DNA from: Rhodoferax sp. TS-BS-61-7
GTDB lineage: Bacteria > Pseudomonadota > Gammaproteobacteria > Burkholderiales > Burkholderiaceae_C
Direction: 5' to 3'
Length of the DNA: 64,000 nucleotides
NCBI RefSeq assembly: GCF_002943465.1
Contig: NZ_PTQY01000003.1
Span: 1-64,000 of the forward strand
Position 1 is the stretch's first letter. Every line of letters starts with the position of its first letter. The notes under the pieces are model-generated. The model was given only the letters and a program-made list of their open reading frames with translations. It was not told the DNA's origin and made no database searches. The position numbers and the translations under genes were made by a program. Positions 1-9,072 of the stretch are shown here, in pieces.

Positions 1-233
1 GCTGAGGTGGTTGTGGGTCATTGGCAAACCTGTCGGTGTAGGAACCAAAAGGCTAACCAATTCACTCCATCCTCAGCCCTTCGTCATGCGCTCATGAGGT
101 GTCGCAATTCGATTTGGAAATCAAGATTTGGCTTAAGAACTTGAGACTAAGCGGCGCTGGGTGGAGCCTTGCCCCAGGGGCTGGTACCGGTGCCGTGGGA
201 TAGCGGTTACGCTTTTTGCGTTAGGCTGTTGCC

Positions 234-521
234 ATGGCTAAAACACTTGTCAGTCTTTACGTGATTGCGGTCCTCGCCTTGTTCGCGACTGCCGTCGCCA
301 TTTGGCGCCTGCAGTGCGAGAGCTTCGGGTGCATGGGCTTGGGGGTTGCCTGGTTTGCTTGGGCAATCGCGTTCTGCGTCTCCCTGGTTCTGGGGCTGTT
401 CGCCCGCAACAAAGCGGCTTTGGTGGCCGGTTTCGCGCAAGCTTGCAACGCTGCCTGGTGGCTTCAATGGCTGCTGGGCCTGGCCCTTGTGGCGGCTTGG
501 GTGGTCAAGAAGGTGATGTAG
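234..521 (+). CDS. Small hydrophobic membrane protein, unknown function
   Basis: This 95-residue protein is almost entirely hydrophobic, with about three membrane segments near residues 5-23, 33-55 and 62-90, and ends in a short basic tail (VVKKVM). Two cysteines lie close together near residues 28 and 33, in the loop after the first helix. I do not recognise a family. The ATG at 234 has no strong Shine-Dalgarno sequence. It stands alone and converges on the leftward signalling operon. The 233 bases before it contain no other gene that I can support. Length, hydrophobicity pattern and Burkholderiales-like codon use suggest a real gene, but this is inference. Confidence 0.55.
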   Translation: MAKTLVSLYVIAVLALFATAVAIWRLQCESFGCMGLGVAWFAWAIAFCVSLVLGLFARNKAALVAGFAQACNAAWWLQWLLGLALVAAWVVKKVM

Positions 522-656
522 AGGTGTGACGCGATTGGTTGGCTATCCGGCGTTGAATCTGAAGCCACCGACTTCCGCTTGGGGTCGAGTTCTGCCGATG
601 ACGCATCAGTGTCAAACAATCAGCGCATTGCGTGCGGAGTTACTGCCTACAAAAAA

Positions 657-714
657 TGCTATCAAAAGAGAAGCTGCTTGCGCAATAACCACGGATGCTA
701 GAGCCACTTTTTGC
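657..714 (+). repeat. Dispersed repeat copy 1
   Basis: This copy begins TGCTATC, has the core AAGCTGCTTGCGCA and ends GCTAGAGCCACTTTTTGCT. It lies between the convergent ends of the genes at 234 and 752, in otherwise featureless sequence (522-751). Its 3' part closely matches copy 6 at 49414-49478. Confidence 0.8.
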
Positions 715-751
715 TTGAAAATGGGGCTGCGCGCAGTTGAGGCGCTTGGCC

Positions 752-2131
752 TCAAATCGCCGTCGCGTCATCGCCGGTTGGAATTTTCACCGGGGGTGGG
801 ACGTAACCCTTGGGCACCCGGATGTAGGCGGTGAGCTCCATGCCGGTGGAGCGCTCGTAGTCCACAATTTTGTCGATCAGGCGCTGGTCCAGCACGTGTT
901 TGGCGGACAGCATGAGCAGCCCGTTGGGGGTGATCAGGTCACGGGCGAGCACCATGCCGGATATGAGCGCGGGGGAGAGGGCGGCCAGTTCGTCGTAGGG
1001 CGATTTTTCGGGCTCGGGTTTGGGCACGGTGGGCCAGAGTATTTCCTTGAAGGCCTCCACCACGCGTGGGTCGTAGCGTTTGCCGCTGCCGTGGATGATG
1101 ATGATCTTGGACTCTTCCGGGGTCAGGCGCCGCTGGGTCAGGGTGCCGATCTGCATGTTGTCGTAGTCACTCGCCAGAACGAGGATGCGCGCGCCCAGAG
1201 GAATGTCTTCGCCGGCCAAGTGGCCTGGGAAGCCGGAGCCATCAAAACGCTCGAACTGGGCGCAGATGTATTCGGACGATTTCTGCAAATCCTGCAGCGG
1301 CATGAGCAACTGCTCGGCGTGCAGCGAGTGTTTGCGGTAGGCCTCCAACTGCTCGGGCGTCATCATGGCCACGGGCGTGTTGAGCAGTTCGTCGGCAAAG
1401 CCGACCTTGCCAATTTCGTGCAGCAGGCCCGCCACAAAAATTTCTTGCACCTGCTTGCTGTCCTGCCCCAGTTTTTGTGCAATTTTGCGGCACAGGTCGG
1501 CCACGCGCCGGGAGTGGCCCGCCAGGTTGCCACCGCGCATTTCTATGAGGGTGGAAAACACCTTGATAGAAGTGATGAAGCTGTCTTTGAGCCTGTCGTT
1601 GGCAACCTTGAGCTCAGCCGTACGCTCCGAGACTTTGGCTTCCAGCGACGCGTTCAGCACTTGCAGCGCTTCGTTCTGCTGCTGCGTTAGGGTCTCCAGC
1701 CGGGCCTTCTCCAGCGCCAGGGCCTGCCGCTCCAGGGCCTGGCGCACGATGAGGCTGATGTCTGTGTCGTCCCAGGGTTTGGTGATGTAACGGTAAATCT
1801 CGCCGCGGTTGATGGCGCCTATGGTGGAGCTGATGTCGGCGTAGCCGGTGAGCAGCAGGCGCACCGTGCCGGGCCAGCGCATCTTCACCTGCTCCAAAAA
1901 CTGGGCGCCGTCCATCTCTGGCATGCGCATGTCCGAGATGACCAGGTCGATCTGCTGGCTGGCCAGCACCTCCAGCCCGGCCTTGCCGCTCTCTGCAATG
2001 TGGACCTTGAAGCCTTGCCCGCGAAACAGGCGCCGCAGCGCCGAGAGGATGTTGGGTTCATCGTCCACGCACAGGATGCTGAACGCGGCCATCGTTTCTT
2101 TGTGGCCCAGGTCGGGCGTTTCAAGGGTCAT
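752..2131 (-). CDS. Response regulator with degenerate HD-GYP domain
   Basis: The protein has 459 residues. An N-terminal receiver domain covers about 16-130, with phosphoacceptor Asp67 and Lys118. A coiled coil follows to about 185, then an HD-GYP-like domain to about 370 and a C-terminal tail. Active HD-GYP phosphodiesterases carry HD, HH and GYP motifs. Here HD is His238-Glu239 (HEIGK), the HH pair is Gln-Phe before Glu294, and GYP is GFP at 300-302, while His206 and His268 remain. Several metal ligands are therefore lost, so c-di-GMP hydrolysis is doubtful and the domain may be a sensor or scaffold. The start overlaps the kinase stop by ATGA, which fixes the start and indicates translational coupling. 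It is the last gene of the operon, so the kinase is its probable partner. Confidence 0.88.
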   Translation of the reverse strand: MTLETPDLGHKETMAAFSILCVDDEPNILSALRRLFRGQGFKVHIAESGKAGLEVLASQQIDLVISDMRMPEMDGAQFLEQVKMRWPGTVRLLLTGYADISSTIGAINRGEIYRYITKPWDDTDISLIVRQALERQALALEKARLETLTQQQNEALQVLNASLEAKVSERTAELKVANDRLKDSFITSIKVFSTLIEMRGGNLAGHSRRVADLCRKIAQKLGQDSKQVQEIFVAGLLHEIGKVGFADELLNTPVAMMTPEQLEAYRKHSLHAEQLLMPLQDLQKSSEYICAQFERFDGSGFPGHLAGEDIPLGARILVLASDYDNMQIGTLTQRRLTPEESKIIIIHGSGKRYDPRVVEAFKEILWPTVPKPEPEKSPYDELAALSPALISGMVLARDLITPNGLLMLSAKHVLDQRLIDKIVDYERSTGMELTAYIRVPKGYVPPPVKIPTGDDATAI

Positions 2132-3588
2132 AGTCGGTCGCCAGATTCAGGGGTTTGGGGCTGCAGCAAAGGAAGCGTGACGCGAAAGGTGGTGCCCTTG
2201 CCGATCTCGGTTTGCACCTCAATGTTGCCATTGTGTTTTTGCACAATGCCATACGACAGTGACAGGCCCAGCCCGGTGCCTTTGCCAATCGGTTTGGTGG
2301 TGTAGAACGGGTCAAAAATTTTGGGCAACACGTCTTTGGGAATGCCGCTGCCCGTATCGGCCACCTCAAACCACACGCTGTCCTCCAGGCGGCCAGAGCG
2401 CAAAGTGATGACGCCGCGCTCCGGCCCCATAGCGTGGGCGGCATTGACAATCAGATTGAGCACCACTTGGTTGATCTGTGAGGGCATGCACTGCACATCG
2501 GGCAGGCTGCCCAGTTCGCGCACCACATCGGCCTTGTATTTCACTTCGTTGTTCACCACGTTCAGCGTGGTTTCTATGCCCTGGTTCAGGTTGGCAAACT
2601 GCCAGTCCAGGGTCTTGTCCACGTGCGAGAAGTCTTTCAGGTCTTGCACGATTTCGCGCACCCGCACAATGCCCTCGCGTGACTCTTTCATGAGGACCGG
2701 AATGTCCTCTTGCAAGAAATCCAGCTCGATGTTGTCGCGCTCCTGCTTCAGCTGGGCCTGCATGGCCTTGTCGCTGGTTTTTTGCTCCCACTCGGCATAC
2801 ACCTCCAGCATGTGGAACAGGTCCGCCAGGTATTTCTCCAGCGTGCCAAAGTTGGAGAAAATGTAGCCAATCGGGTTGTTGATTTCGTGCGCCACACCCG
2901 CCGCCAGCTGCCCAATAGAGGCCAGTTTTTCGGACTGAATCAGGTGTTCGTGCGCCTCGGTCAGCTTGGCATTGAGGGCGTTGAGTTCGTTGTTGCGGTT
3001 CAGCAGGTTTTGCTCGGCTAGCTCGCGCCGGTCTACGTCCTCGCGCAGGGTCTGGTTCACCTCGGCCAACTGCGCCGTGCGTTGCTCCACCACCAGCTCA
3101 ATCTCGGTTTGCGCCTTCAGCAGGGCGGCTTCGGCAATCTTGCGTTCCGAGATGTCTTGCAGCGTCTCGATCGCACCGATCAGGTTGCCATGTTCGTTGC
3201 GCAGGGGCGCGGCGGTAAAAAACAGCCAGCGCCCGCCTTGGCCCAGGGTGGGAAAGAAACCCTCGGCCTCGTAGGCGTCGGCAATCAGCAGCGAGGCGCG
3301 GTACTTGTTCTGGTACAGGTCGTCGATGATTTCTTTCATCGCGCCGTCCACGATCAGGTCGGCCATTACCGGGCGGTCGTAGCCATAAAAAACCTGGCCG
3401 AGGCCGACTTTGCCAATGTAGTCTTGCGCGGCAATGCCTAGCGTGGTGGCGCAAGCCTTGTTCATATGGGTGACCACATGGTCGGCATTGATGATGAAGG
3501 TGGCGACCGGGCTGCCTTCAAAAAACACCGTCTGGTCAATGCTTCCAAAGCCCAGTCCGGTTGGCAAGGTGTTGCTGTGGGCGTCCAT
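2128..3588 (-). CDS. PAS-domain sensor histidine kinase
   Basis: This 486-residue protein has no membrane segment. A PAS domain spans about 18-150, followed by a long coiled coil (150-225), a HisKA dimerisation domain with His234 in the motif VAHEINNPIG, and an HATPase domain with N box (NAAHAM), G1 box (DTGSGIP) and G2 box (GTGLGLS). The HEINNP type of H box is typical of kinases that pair with stand-alone or unusual response regulators. The acidic insert after the H box (about 265-300) is also seen in that class. The gene starts 12 bases after the HDOD gene and its stop overlaps the response-regulator start, so the receiver at 752-2131 is the likely phosphorylation target. The PAS ligand cannot be read from sequence. 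Confidence 0.93.
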   Translation of the reverse strand: MDAHSNTLPTGLGFGSIDQTVFFEGSPVATFIINADHVVTHMNKACATTLGIAAQDYIGKVGLGQVFYGYDRPVMADLIVDGAMKEIIDDLYQNKYRASLLIADAYEAEGFFPTLGQGGRWLFFTAAPLRNEHGNLIGAIETLQDISERKIAEAALLKAQTEIELVVEQRTAQLAEVNQTLREDVDRRELAEQNLLNRNNELNALNAKLTEAHEHLIQSEKLASIGQLAAGVAHEINNPIGYIFSNFGTLEKYLADLFHMLEVYAEWEQKTSDKAMQAQLKQERDNIELDFLQEDIPVLMKESREGIVRVREIVQDLKDFSHVDKTLDWQFANLNQGIETTLNVVNNEVKYKADVVRELGSLPDVQCMPSQINQVVLNLIVNAAHAMGPERGVITLRSGRLEDSVWFEVADTGSGIPKDVLPKIFDPFYTTKPIGKGTGLGLSLSYGIVQKHNGNIEVQTEIGKGTTFRVTLPLLQPQTPESGDRL

Positions 3589-3600
3589 GTGTGGTCTTTC

Positions 3601-4443
3601 TCAAGAGTCCAGCACACTGCTGGCGGCTTCGAATTGTTGTAACACCTTGCGCATCACCCTTTGCAGGGCTGCGTCGTCCAGCGCCAGTGTGCTCCAGACC
3701 ATGGCGGGGATGGGTGGTACCGCCTCGCCCGGGTCCTGCGCCAGGTCCAGGGCGTGTGCCATGGCGTCCGCTGCCAGCACGATGATGGGCAGCAGCCCCT
3801 TGTTGCCGGCCCGCACGGCGTGGTGGCAGGCCACGGCTTGCTGCAGCTCCTCGGGCAACTTCCAGTGCTGGGCCAGGGCCTCACCGACGGCCGAGTGGTC
3901 CGTGCCAAGCACCTGCCGCTCGGCCTGCAGCACGCTGCAGTCGTGCTGCGCGCGGTAGGCCATGGCCTGCTGGTATTCGGTGGGCAGGTGGGTGGCCAGC
4001 GCCAGCCGGCCTACGTCGTGCAGCAGGCCTGCCACATAGGCAATGTCGGAGGGGCCGTCGGTGGCTTGCGCCAATTCGGCGGCACACAGGGCGGTGGCAA
4101 TCGAGTGGCGCCACAACGATGTCACGTCAAACCCGCTGCGTCCACCGCCTTGCAGCCCGTCAATCAGGGCCGAGGCCGTGGCCAGGCGGCGTATGGTTTT
4201 GCTACCCAGTACCGCCACCGCCTCATGCACCGTCTTGCTGCGAAAATTGCTGCCATAAAACGAGGAGTTGGCCAGCTTGAGCGTGCGCGCAGACAGGGCC
4301 TGGTCTTGGCTGATCTTCTGGGCCAGCAGCGTGTTGCCGACTTCCTCGTGTCCCAGGCTTTGCAGCAGGTCCAGCACCACGGCAGACAGCGAAGGCAGGC
4401 TGTTGATCACCGGCGCCAGATCGGGCAGGGCGGGGGACGTCAT
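3601..4443 (-). CDS. HDOD-domain signalling protein
   Basis: This 280-residue protein consists of one HDOD domain (about 10-215) and a helical C-terminus. HDOD is a non-catalytic relative of the HD phosphohydrolases and usually works as a signalling adaptor. Visible hallmarks are the SSFYGS stretch near residue 62, HSIATALCA and the LLHDVGRL segment. The HD pair is retained in LLHDVG, but the other HD ligands are not arranged as in an enzyme. The ATG overlaps the stop of the 49-codon mini-ORF (ATGA), so the two are probably translationally coupled. Its position between a c-di-GMP-type sensor and a histidine kinase suggests a scaffold in the same signalling chain. That role is inferred. Confidence 0.9.
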   Translation of the reverse strand: MTSPALPDLAPVINSLPSLSAVVLDLLQSLGHEEVGNTLLAQKISQDQALSARTLKLANSSFYGSNFRSKTVHEAVAVLGSKTIRRLATASALIDGLQGGGRSGFDVTSLWRHSIATALCAAELAQATDGPSDIAYVAGLLHDVGRLALATHLPTEYQQAMAYRAQHDCSVLQAERQVLGTDHSAVGEALAQHWKLPEELQQAVACHHAVRAGNKGLLPIIVLAADAMAHALDLAQDPGEAVPPIPAMVWSTLALDDAALQRVMRKVLQQFEAASSVLDS

Positions 4444-4589
4444 GGCTGTGCCGGTGTTAACAAGTCTTGCAACAGGGCCTTCAGCACCTGCGCTCCCGGG
4501 TCTTGCGCCACATGCCGAAACAGGTAGTCCAGCCGCTCCTGGGTGGGCCAGGGCAGAGGGGCGGCGGGTGGGCTGGTCGTAGCGGTCAC
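4440..4589 (-). CDS. Mini-ORF of 49 codons, coupled to both neighbours
   Basis: A GTG at 4589 overlaps the stop codon of the large sensor gene (GTGA). The reading frame runs 49 codons to a TGA that overlaps the ATG of the HDOD gene (ATGA). The product would begin MTATTSPPAAPLPWPTQERL and end LKALLQDLLTPAQP, with a central helix-like segment containing YLFRHVAQD. I recognise no family. The double four-base overlap is the main evidence that it is translated, since a non-coding gap would not be expected to fit so exactly. It may be a small adaptor, or may only relay ribosomes from the sensor gene to the HDOD gene. Confidence 0.55.
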   Translation of the reverse strand: MTATTSPPAAPLPWPTQERLDYLFRHVAQDPGAQVLKALLQDLLTPAQP

Positions 4590-7500
4590 GCAGCCCCCAG
4601 GAGTTCGGTGAACGTAATGAGCATCCCCTTGGACTGTGAACGCACGCCCATGCCGCTCCAAGCGATCTGCAGGCTGCGCGTACCCAGCTGAAACGGCTGG
4701 GCTGCGTGTTCTGCCGAGTGGCTGACCACAGCGTGTACCGCGGGCAGGCATTGCGACAGCGCCTCGCCCAGCAACAGGCCGTGGTCGCGCAGCAGGGTGT
4801 CGGCCCCTTCGTTCACAAAAGCGACCAGCCCATCGTCACCCACTCCAATCACCGGCAGGGGAATGCACTCTAGCGCCTCCCGCACGATGGCCAGCGTGGT
4901 CTCGTCGCGCAGCACCTGGTTGCGGGTGGTCTCCAGCACGGCGTTGAGCTGCATATTGGCCGACACCAGCTCCTGGTTGGTGGTGCGGATCTTGATGTCC
5001 AGTTGCTGGTTCTCTTCCTGCAGCTCCTTGTATTCAAAGGCTTTGCGGATGTGGTCGCGCAGTTGCTCGTCTTCCCAGGGTTTGGTCAAGAAGCGGTAGA
5101 TCGAGCCCTCGTTGATGGCGTCGGTTACCGATTGGAGCTCGGTGTAGCCCGACAACACGATGCGGATGGTGTCCGGGTGGCTGGTCTTGGCGGCGCGCAG
5201 AAACTCCACGCCCGTCATGCCAGGCATGCGCTGGTCGGAGATGATCACATCCACATTGTGTTTGGCCAAAATGTCCAGCCCCTCCTGGCCGCTGCTGGCG
5301 GTGATGATGTTGTGGCCGTCGCGGCGGAACAGGCGCTTGAGCGAGGCCAGTACATTGGCCTCGTCGTCCACCAGCAGCAGGGTGCGCTGCGGCTTGCGGA
5401 AGCGCAGCAACTCGCCCGGCAGCTGCAAGGGCTGGGCAAACAGTGTCTCAATCGTCTGGGCCGATACCGAGCGGGAGAAAAAGTAGCCCTGTATCTCATC
5501 ACACACGTTGGTGCGCATGATTTCGCACTGGCTCTCGGTTTCCACCCCCTCGGCAATCACCTTCAGGCCCAGGCCATGGGCCATGGACACGATCACGCGC
5601 ACGATGACAATGTCGGTGCGGTTGTTGGTGATGTCGCGCACAAAGGACTGGTCGATCTTCACCTTGTCAAACGGAAAACGCTTGAGGTAGCTGAGCGACG
5701 AGTAGCCGGTCCCAAAGTCATCCAGCGAGAGGCGCAGGCCCATGGCCTTGAGCTCCCGCAGCATGGCCTCACTGCGGTCCACATCCTCCATCAGCGCGCT
5801 CTCGGTCACTTCCAGGTAGATCAGCGACGGGTCGATCTGGAAGTCGTCCAGCGCACGCCGGACCTGTGCGAGCAAGTCCCGGTCCCGAAACTGCAGGGGC
5901 GACACGTTGACCGCCACGTGCGGCACCACGATGCCATTGCGCTGCCAGTTCTGGATGTCCTCACAGGTCCTGCGCAGCACCCACTCGCCAATCCCCTTGA
6001 TCAGCCCCGACTCCTCGGCCAGGGGAATGAATTCCACCGGCGACACCCGGCCCAGCTCGGGGTGAGTCCAGCGCAGCAAGGCTTCCATGCCGCTGATCTG
6101 TCCCGATTGCAGGTCGGCCAGGGGCTGGTATTCCAGGCTCAGCTGGTTCAGCCCAATGGCGTTGCGCAAGGCCTTGGTAAGGTGGTCGCGCGCCAGCACC
6201 TGCAGGTAGATGCCCTCGTTGTAAAACTGAAAGCTGCCCCGGCCATTGGCCTGCGCACGGTGCATGGCAATTTCAATCGCATTGAGCAGGGCATTGCAAT
6301 CTGCGCCGTTGTCGGGGTAGGTGGCAATGCCAATGGTGGCGCTCAGGGTCAGCGCTTGCCCGTCCACCTCGTAGGGCTGGCTCAGCTTCCACAGCAGGCT
6401 GGTGGCCAGGTGGGCTGCCCCTTCGGCCTGGGTGCCGGGCAGCACCAGCACAAACTCTTTGCCGCCCATGCGCGCCAGTGTGTCCTGGTCACGCACCGAC
6501 TGCCGTAGCCGCTGCGCCACCTGTTGCAGCACCTGGTCTGCAGCGGCATAACCCAGTGTGTCGTTGATGGTCTTGAAGTGGTCAATCCCCACCAGCATCA
6601 TGGCCAGCGGCTGCTCGGCGCGCTGCACCATGCTGATGGCGTGGGCGGCACGGTCGTGCAGCAAAAAGCGGTTGGGCAGGCCGGTGAGTGGGTCAAAATG
6701 CGAGAGCCAGTTGATCTTCTCCTGGTTGGCCTTTTGTTCGGAGATGTCGCTGAAGGTGCCCACAAAGTTGCAGACCTTGCCGCCCGCATCGCGCACCACG
6801 CTGATCTTGAGCCACTGCGGGTACTCGGCGCCGTTTTTGCGCCGGCTCCAGATCTCGCCCTGCCAGGTGCCCTGGGTTCGCACCGCGTCGGTGATGGCCT
6901 GGTGAAAGTCGTCGCCGTGGCGTTCCGAGGCCAGCAAGCGCGGTTTTTGCCCAATCACATCGGCCTGCGCGTAGCCGGAGATATCGGTGAACGCCTGGTT
7001 CACCAGCACCACGCGGCCCTTGGCGTTGGTGACCATGATGCCCTCTAGCCCCTGCGCAAAGACCTGCTCCGACAGCTTCAGCATGGCCTGTTGTGCCTTG
7101 CGCTCGGTAATGTCTAGGTGCGCCACCACCACGCCTGCGCCCTCGGTGCCCAGCGGCGTCACGCTCATGCTGAACCAGCGTTCCTGGGTCGGGCTGTTGC
7201 AGGGGTACTCCATAAAGAAGCTGGGCAAACGCCCCTGCAGCACGGCTTCAATGCCGTTCAGCGCTTTCTGGCTGTCGCTGGCTACGTCGGTCTGCGGCAG
7301 GTGGCAGGCTTCCAGGTAGTTGTCGCCCGGCCCTGCGCGCAGTGCGCTGATGCCTTCCGGGCTGCCGTTGTCCACGCCATAGCGCCGCCAGGGTGCATTC
7401 ACCGCCAGAATGGTCCCGCGGGTGTCTAGCACCGCAATCTCGGCCACCACTGAATCCAGAATCGCCAGGCTGAAGGCCTCGCTGTGGCGCAAGGCGTCTT

Positions 7501-8938
7501 CGGCCAGCTTGCGTTGTGTAATGTCAAGCCGTACCCCCATGAGCCGCAACGGTTTGCCCGCGTCATCCCGCTCCAGCGCCCGGCCAATCACCTGCATCCA
7601 GTGGTAGTTGCCATCGGCGTGCTGCAGGCGTCCTTCGTATTGGTAGTCGGCCGACCCATTGGCCAGTGCGCTGCGGATCTGCTCCTCAATACCCGCCCGG
7701 TCTTCCGGGTGCACTCTGGATAGCCACAGGGCCCGGTTTCCTGGGCCTTCTTCGGGGGCATAACCTAGCATGGTGTAGTAGGTGGGCGACGCATACCAGG
7801 TGTCGTGTCCGATGTCCCAATCCCACACGCCTACTGAGGCCGCGTCGGTCGACAGTTCAAAACGCCGCGCCATGGTTTGCAGCCGGGCGGCGCTGCTGAC
7901 GGTTTGCTGCCACGTCTGGTTGAGGAAGTAACACAGGGTCAGCACGACAGCCGACGCGATTCCCCAGATCGTTGCCGCAATCCAGGCCAAACGCTCCCAC
8001 GGTGCCAGCAGTAGCGGGTGCGAAATGCCGACCGCCGCCACCAACTGGGGGTACTCCTGCAGTTGCCGATAAGAAAACATGCGTGTCACCTGGTCGATCG
8101 GGCTGACACTCTGAAAATTGCCATGGGCGTTGGCCGGCAGCAGCGTCTTGAAGAGCGGCCTGTCCCCAAAATTTTTACCCATGATGGTGGCATCAAACGG
8201 CGTGCGCATCATCAGCACACCCTCTTGGCTGAAGAGGGAGATGGAGCCCTGGTCCCCCAGGTCGATGCGCTCCCACAGCTTGTTCAGGTACTGGGGGTTG
8301 ACCCCCATGACCATCACACCAGTGAGCGTGCCATCGGCACTGCGCAGGGGCCGCACTGCATTCAAATGCCACTTGCCAGACACCCGCCCCTGGACCGGGC
8401 TGCCCAGGTAAAACCCCGTGTCTGCGCTGTCGCGGTAGTGCTGAAAATACGCACGGTCTGCCAAGTTGACACCAATGGCACTGCCGCCCGACTCGTACTG
8501 CACCTGGCCGTTGGCATCTGTTACCACCAGCTCGGAGACAAAAGGGATTTGGTCCCGGCTTTCGCGCAAGGCGACACCAGCGCTGCGCTGCGTCAATGTG
8601 CCGCTGGTTTGCAGCTGCGCCAGTTTGTTGGCGGCCAATTGCAAACTCATATCTACCGCTTGCAAGGAGCGTGTAGTTTGCTCCTCAATGCCCAGCGCAA
8701 ATGACTCTGTCAGCCGGGCCCCTGTGTCCAATGCCAGGGTACGCAGGTGCAAGAGCACCACAAGCAAGCCGATTCCCGAAAACAGGATGGCCACCAACGC
8801 GACCCAAATGATTTTGAGTTTGACGGAGCTGCGTCCCTGGGATGGCGCAGGGTGCGCGCGGTGCGGGTCGCCAGGGTAGAGGTGGATCATGTGCCGGTGG
8901 TTAAACCATGTTCCACAGTCTAGGGGCATTGCCCGCAA
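4586..8938 (-). CDS. Membrane sensor with Cache, PAS x3, degenerate GGDEF, EAL, REC and PAS-like domains
   Basis: The predicted protein has up to 1450 residues. Two membrane segments (about 42-65 and 316-340) flank a periplasmic Cache-type sensor. Then come PAS domains at about 358-475, 483-612 and 620-735, GGDEF at 742-905, EAL at 912-1165, a receiver at about 1178-1295 with an SDQRMPG aspartate, a coiled coil and a final PAS-like domain. The cyclase signature is GGKEF (825-829) instead of GG[DE]EF, so cyclase activity is probably lost. The EAL domain looks intact (EALLRW at 952, DDFGTGYSS, EGVETE), predicting a c-di-GMP phosphodiesterase. A receiver after the EAL domain is unusual. The start is uncertain, since ATG codons at residues 4 and 17 and a GTG at residue 39 also precede the first helix. 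It heads the five-gene leftward operon. Confidence 0.92.
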   Translation of the reverse strand: MRAMPLDCGTWFNHRHMIHLYPGDPHRAHPAPSQGRSSVKLKIIWVALVAILFSGIGLLVVLLHLRTLALDTGARLTESFALGIEEQTTRSLQAVDMSLQLAANKLAQLQTSGTLTQRSAGVALRESRDQIPFVSELVVTDANGQVQYESGGSAIGVNLADRAYFQHYRDSADTGFYLGSPVQGRVSGKWHLNAVRPLRSADGTLTGVMVMGVNPQYLNKLWERIDLGDQGSISLFSQEGVLMMRTPFDATIMGKNFGDRPLFKTLLPANAHGNFQSVSPIDQVTRMFSYRQLQEYPQLVAAVGISHPLLLAPWERLAWIAATIWGIASAVVLTLCYFLNQTWQQTVSSAARLQTMARRFELSTDAASVGVWDWDIGHDTWYASPTYYTMLGYAPEEGPGNRALWLSRVHPEDRAGIEEQIRSALANGSADYQYEGRLQHADGNYHWMQVIGRALERDDAGKPLRLMGVRLDITQRKLAEDALRHSEAFSLAILDSVVAEIAVLDTRGTILAVNAPWRRYGVDNGSPEGISALRAGPGDNYLEACHLPQTDVASDSQKALNGIEAVLQGRLPSFFMEYPCNSPTQERWFSMSVTPLGTEGAGVVVAHLDITERKAQQAMLKLSEQVFAQGLEGIMVTNAKGRVVLVNQAFTDISGYAQADVIGQKPRLLASERHGDDFHQAITDAVRTQGTWQGEIWSRRKNGAEYPQWLKISVVRDAGGKVCNFVGTFSDISEQKANQEKINWLSHFDPLTGLPNRFLLHDRAAHAISMVQRAEQPLAMMLVGIDHFKTINDTLGYAAADQVLQQVAQRLRQSVRDQDTLARMGGKEFVLVLPGTQAEGAAHLATSLLWKLSQPYEVDGQALTLSATIGIATYPDNGADCNALLNAIEIAMHRAQANGRGSFQFYNEGIYLQVLARDHLTKALRNAIGLNQLSLEYQPLADLQSGQISGMEALLRWTHPELGRVSPVEFIPLAEESGLIKGIGEWVLRRTCEDIQNWQRNGIVVPHVAVNVSPLQFRDRDLLAQVRRALDDFQIDPSLIYLEVTESALMEDVDRSEAMLRELKAMGLRLSLDDFGTGYSSLSYLKRFPFDKVKIDQSFVRDITNNRTDIVIVRVIVSMAHGLGLKVIAEGVETESQCEIMRTNVCDEIQGYFFSRSVSAQTIETLFAQPLQLPGELLRFRKPQRTLLLVDDEANVLASLKRLFRRDGHNIITASSGQEGLDILAKHNVDVIISDQRMPGMTGVEFLRAAKTSHPDTIRIVLSGYTELQSVTDAINEGSIYRFLTKPWEDEQLRDHIRKAFEYKELQEENQQLDIKIRTTNQELVSANMQLNAVLETTRNQVLRDETTLAIVREALECIPLPVIGVGDDGLVAFVNEGADTLLRDHGLLLGEALSQCLPAVHAVVSHSAEHAAQPFQLGTRSLQIAWSGMGVRSQSKGMLITFTELLGAA

Positions 8939-9010
8939 TCACCAAGGACGTAATAGCGCGATTCGTCTACGGGTTTTCACTAACTACTTTTATATGATTT
9001 AGTTCTGGTT

Positions 9011-9072
9011 TGCTATAAAAATAGTAGCTTCTTGCGCAATATCCACGGTGGTTAGAGGCCAATTTGGCTTAA
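9011..9072 (+). repeat. Dispersed repeat copy 2
   Basis: The copy starts TGCTATAAAAATAGTAGC, continues TTCTTGCGCAATATCCAC and ends GGTTAGAGGCCAATTTGGCTTAA. It sits between the sensor operon and hutF. Its final TTAA on the plus strand contains the complement of the hutF TAA stop (9069-9071), so the repeat edge abuts or supplies that stop. Confidence 0.85.

Noticed and set aside
4590..4751. N-terminal extension of the 49-codon mini-ORF
   Set aside because: The upstream part lies inside the sensor gene, and the GTG at 4589 fits the overlap exactly.
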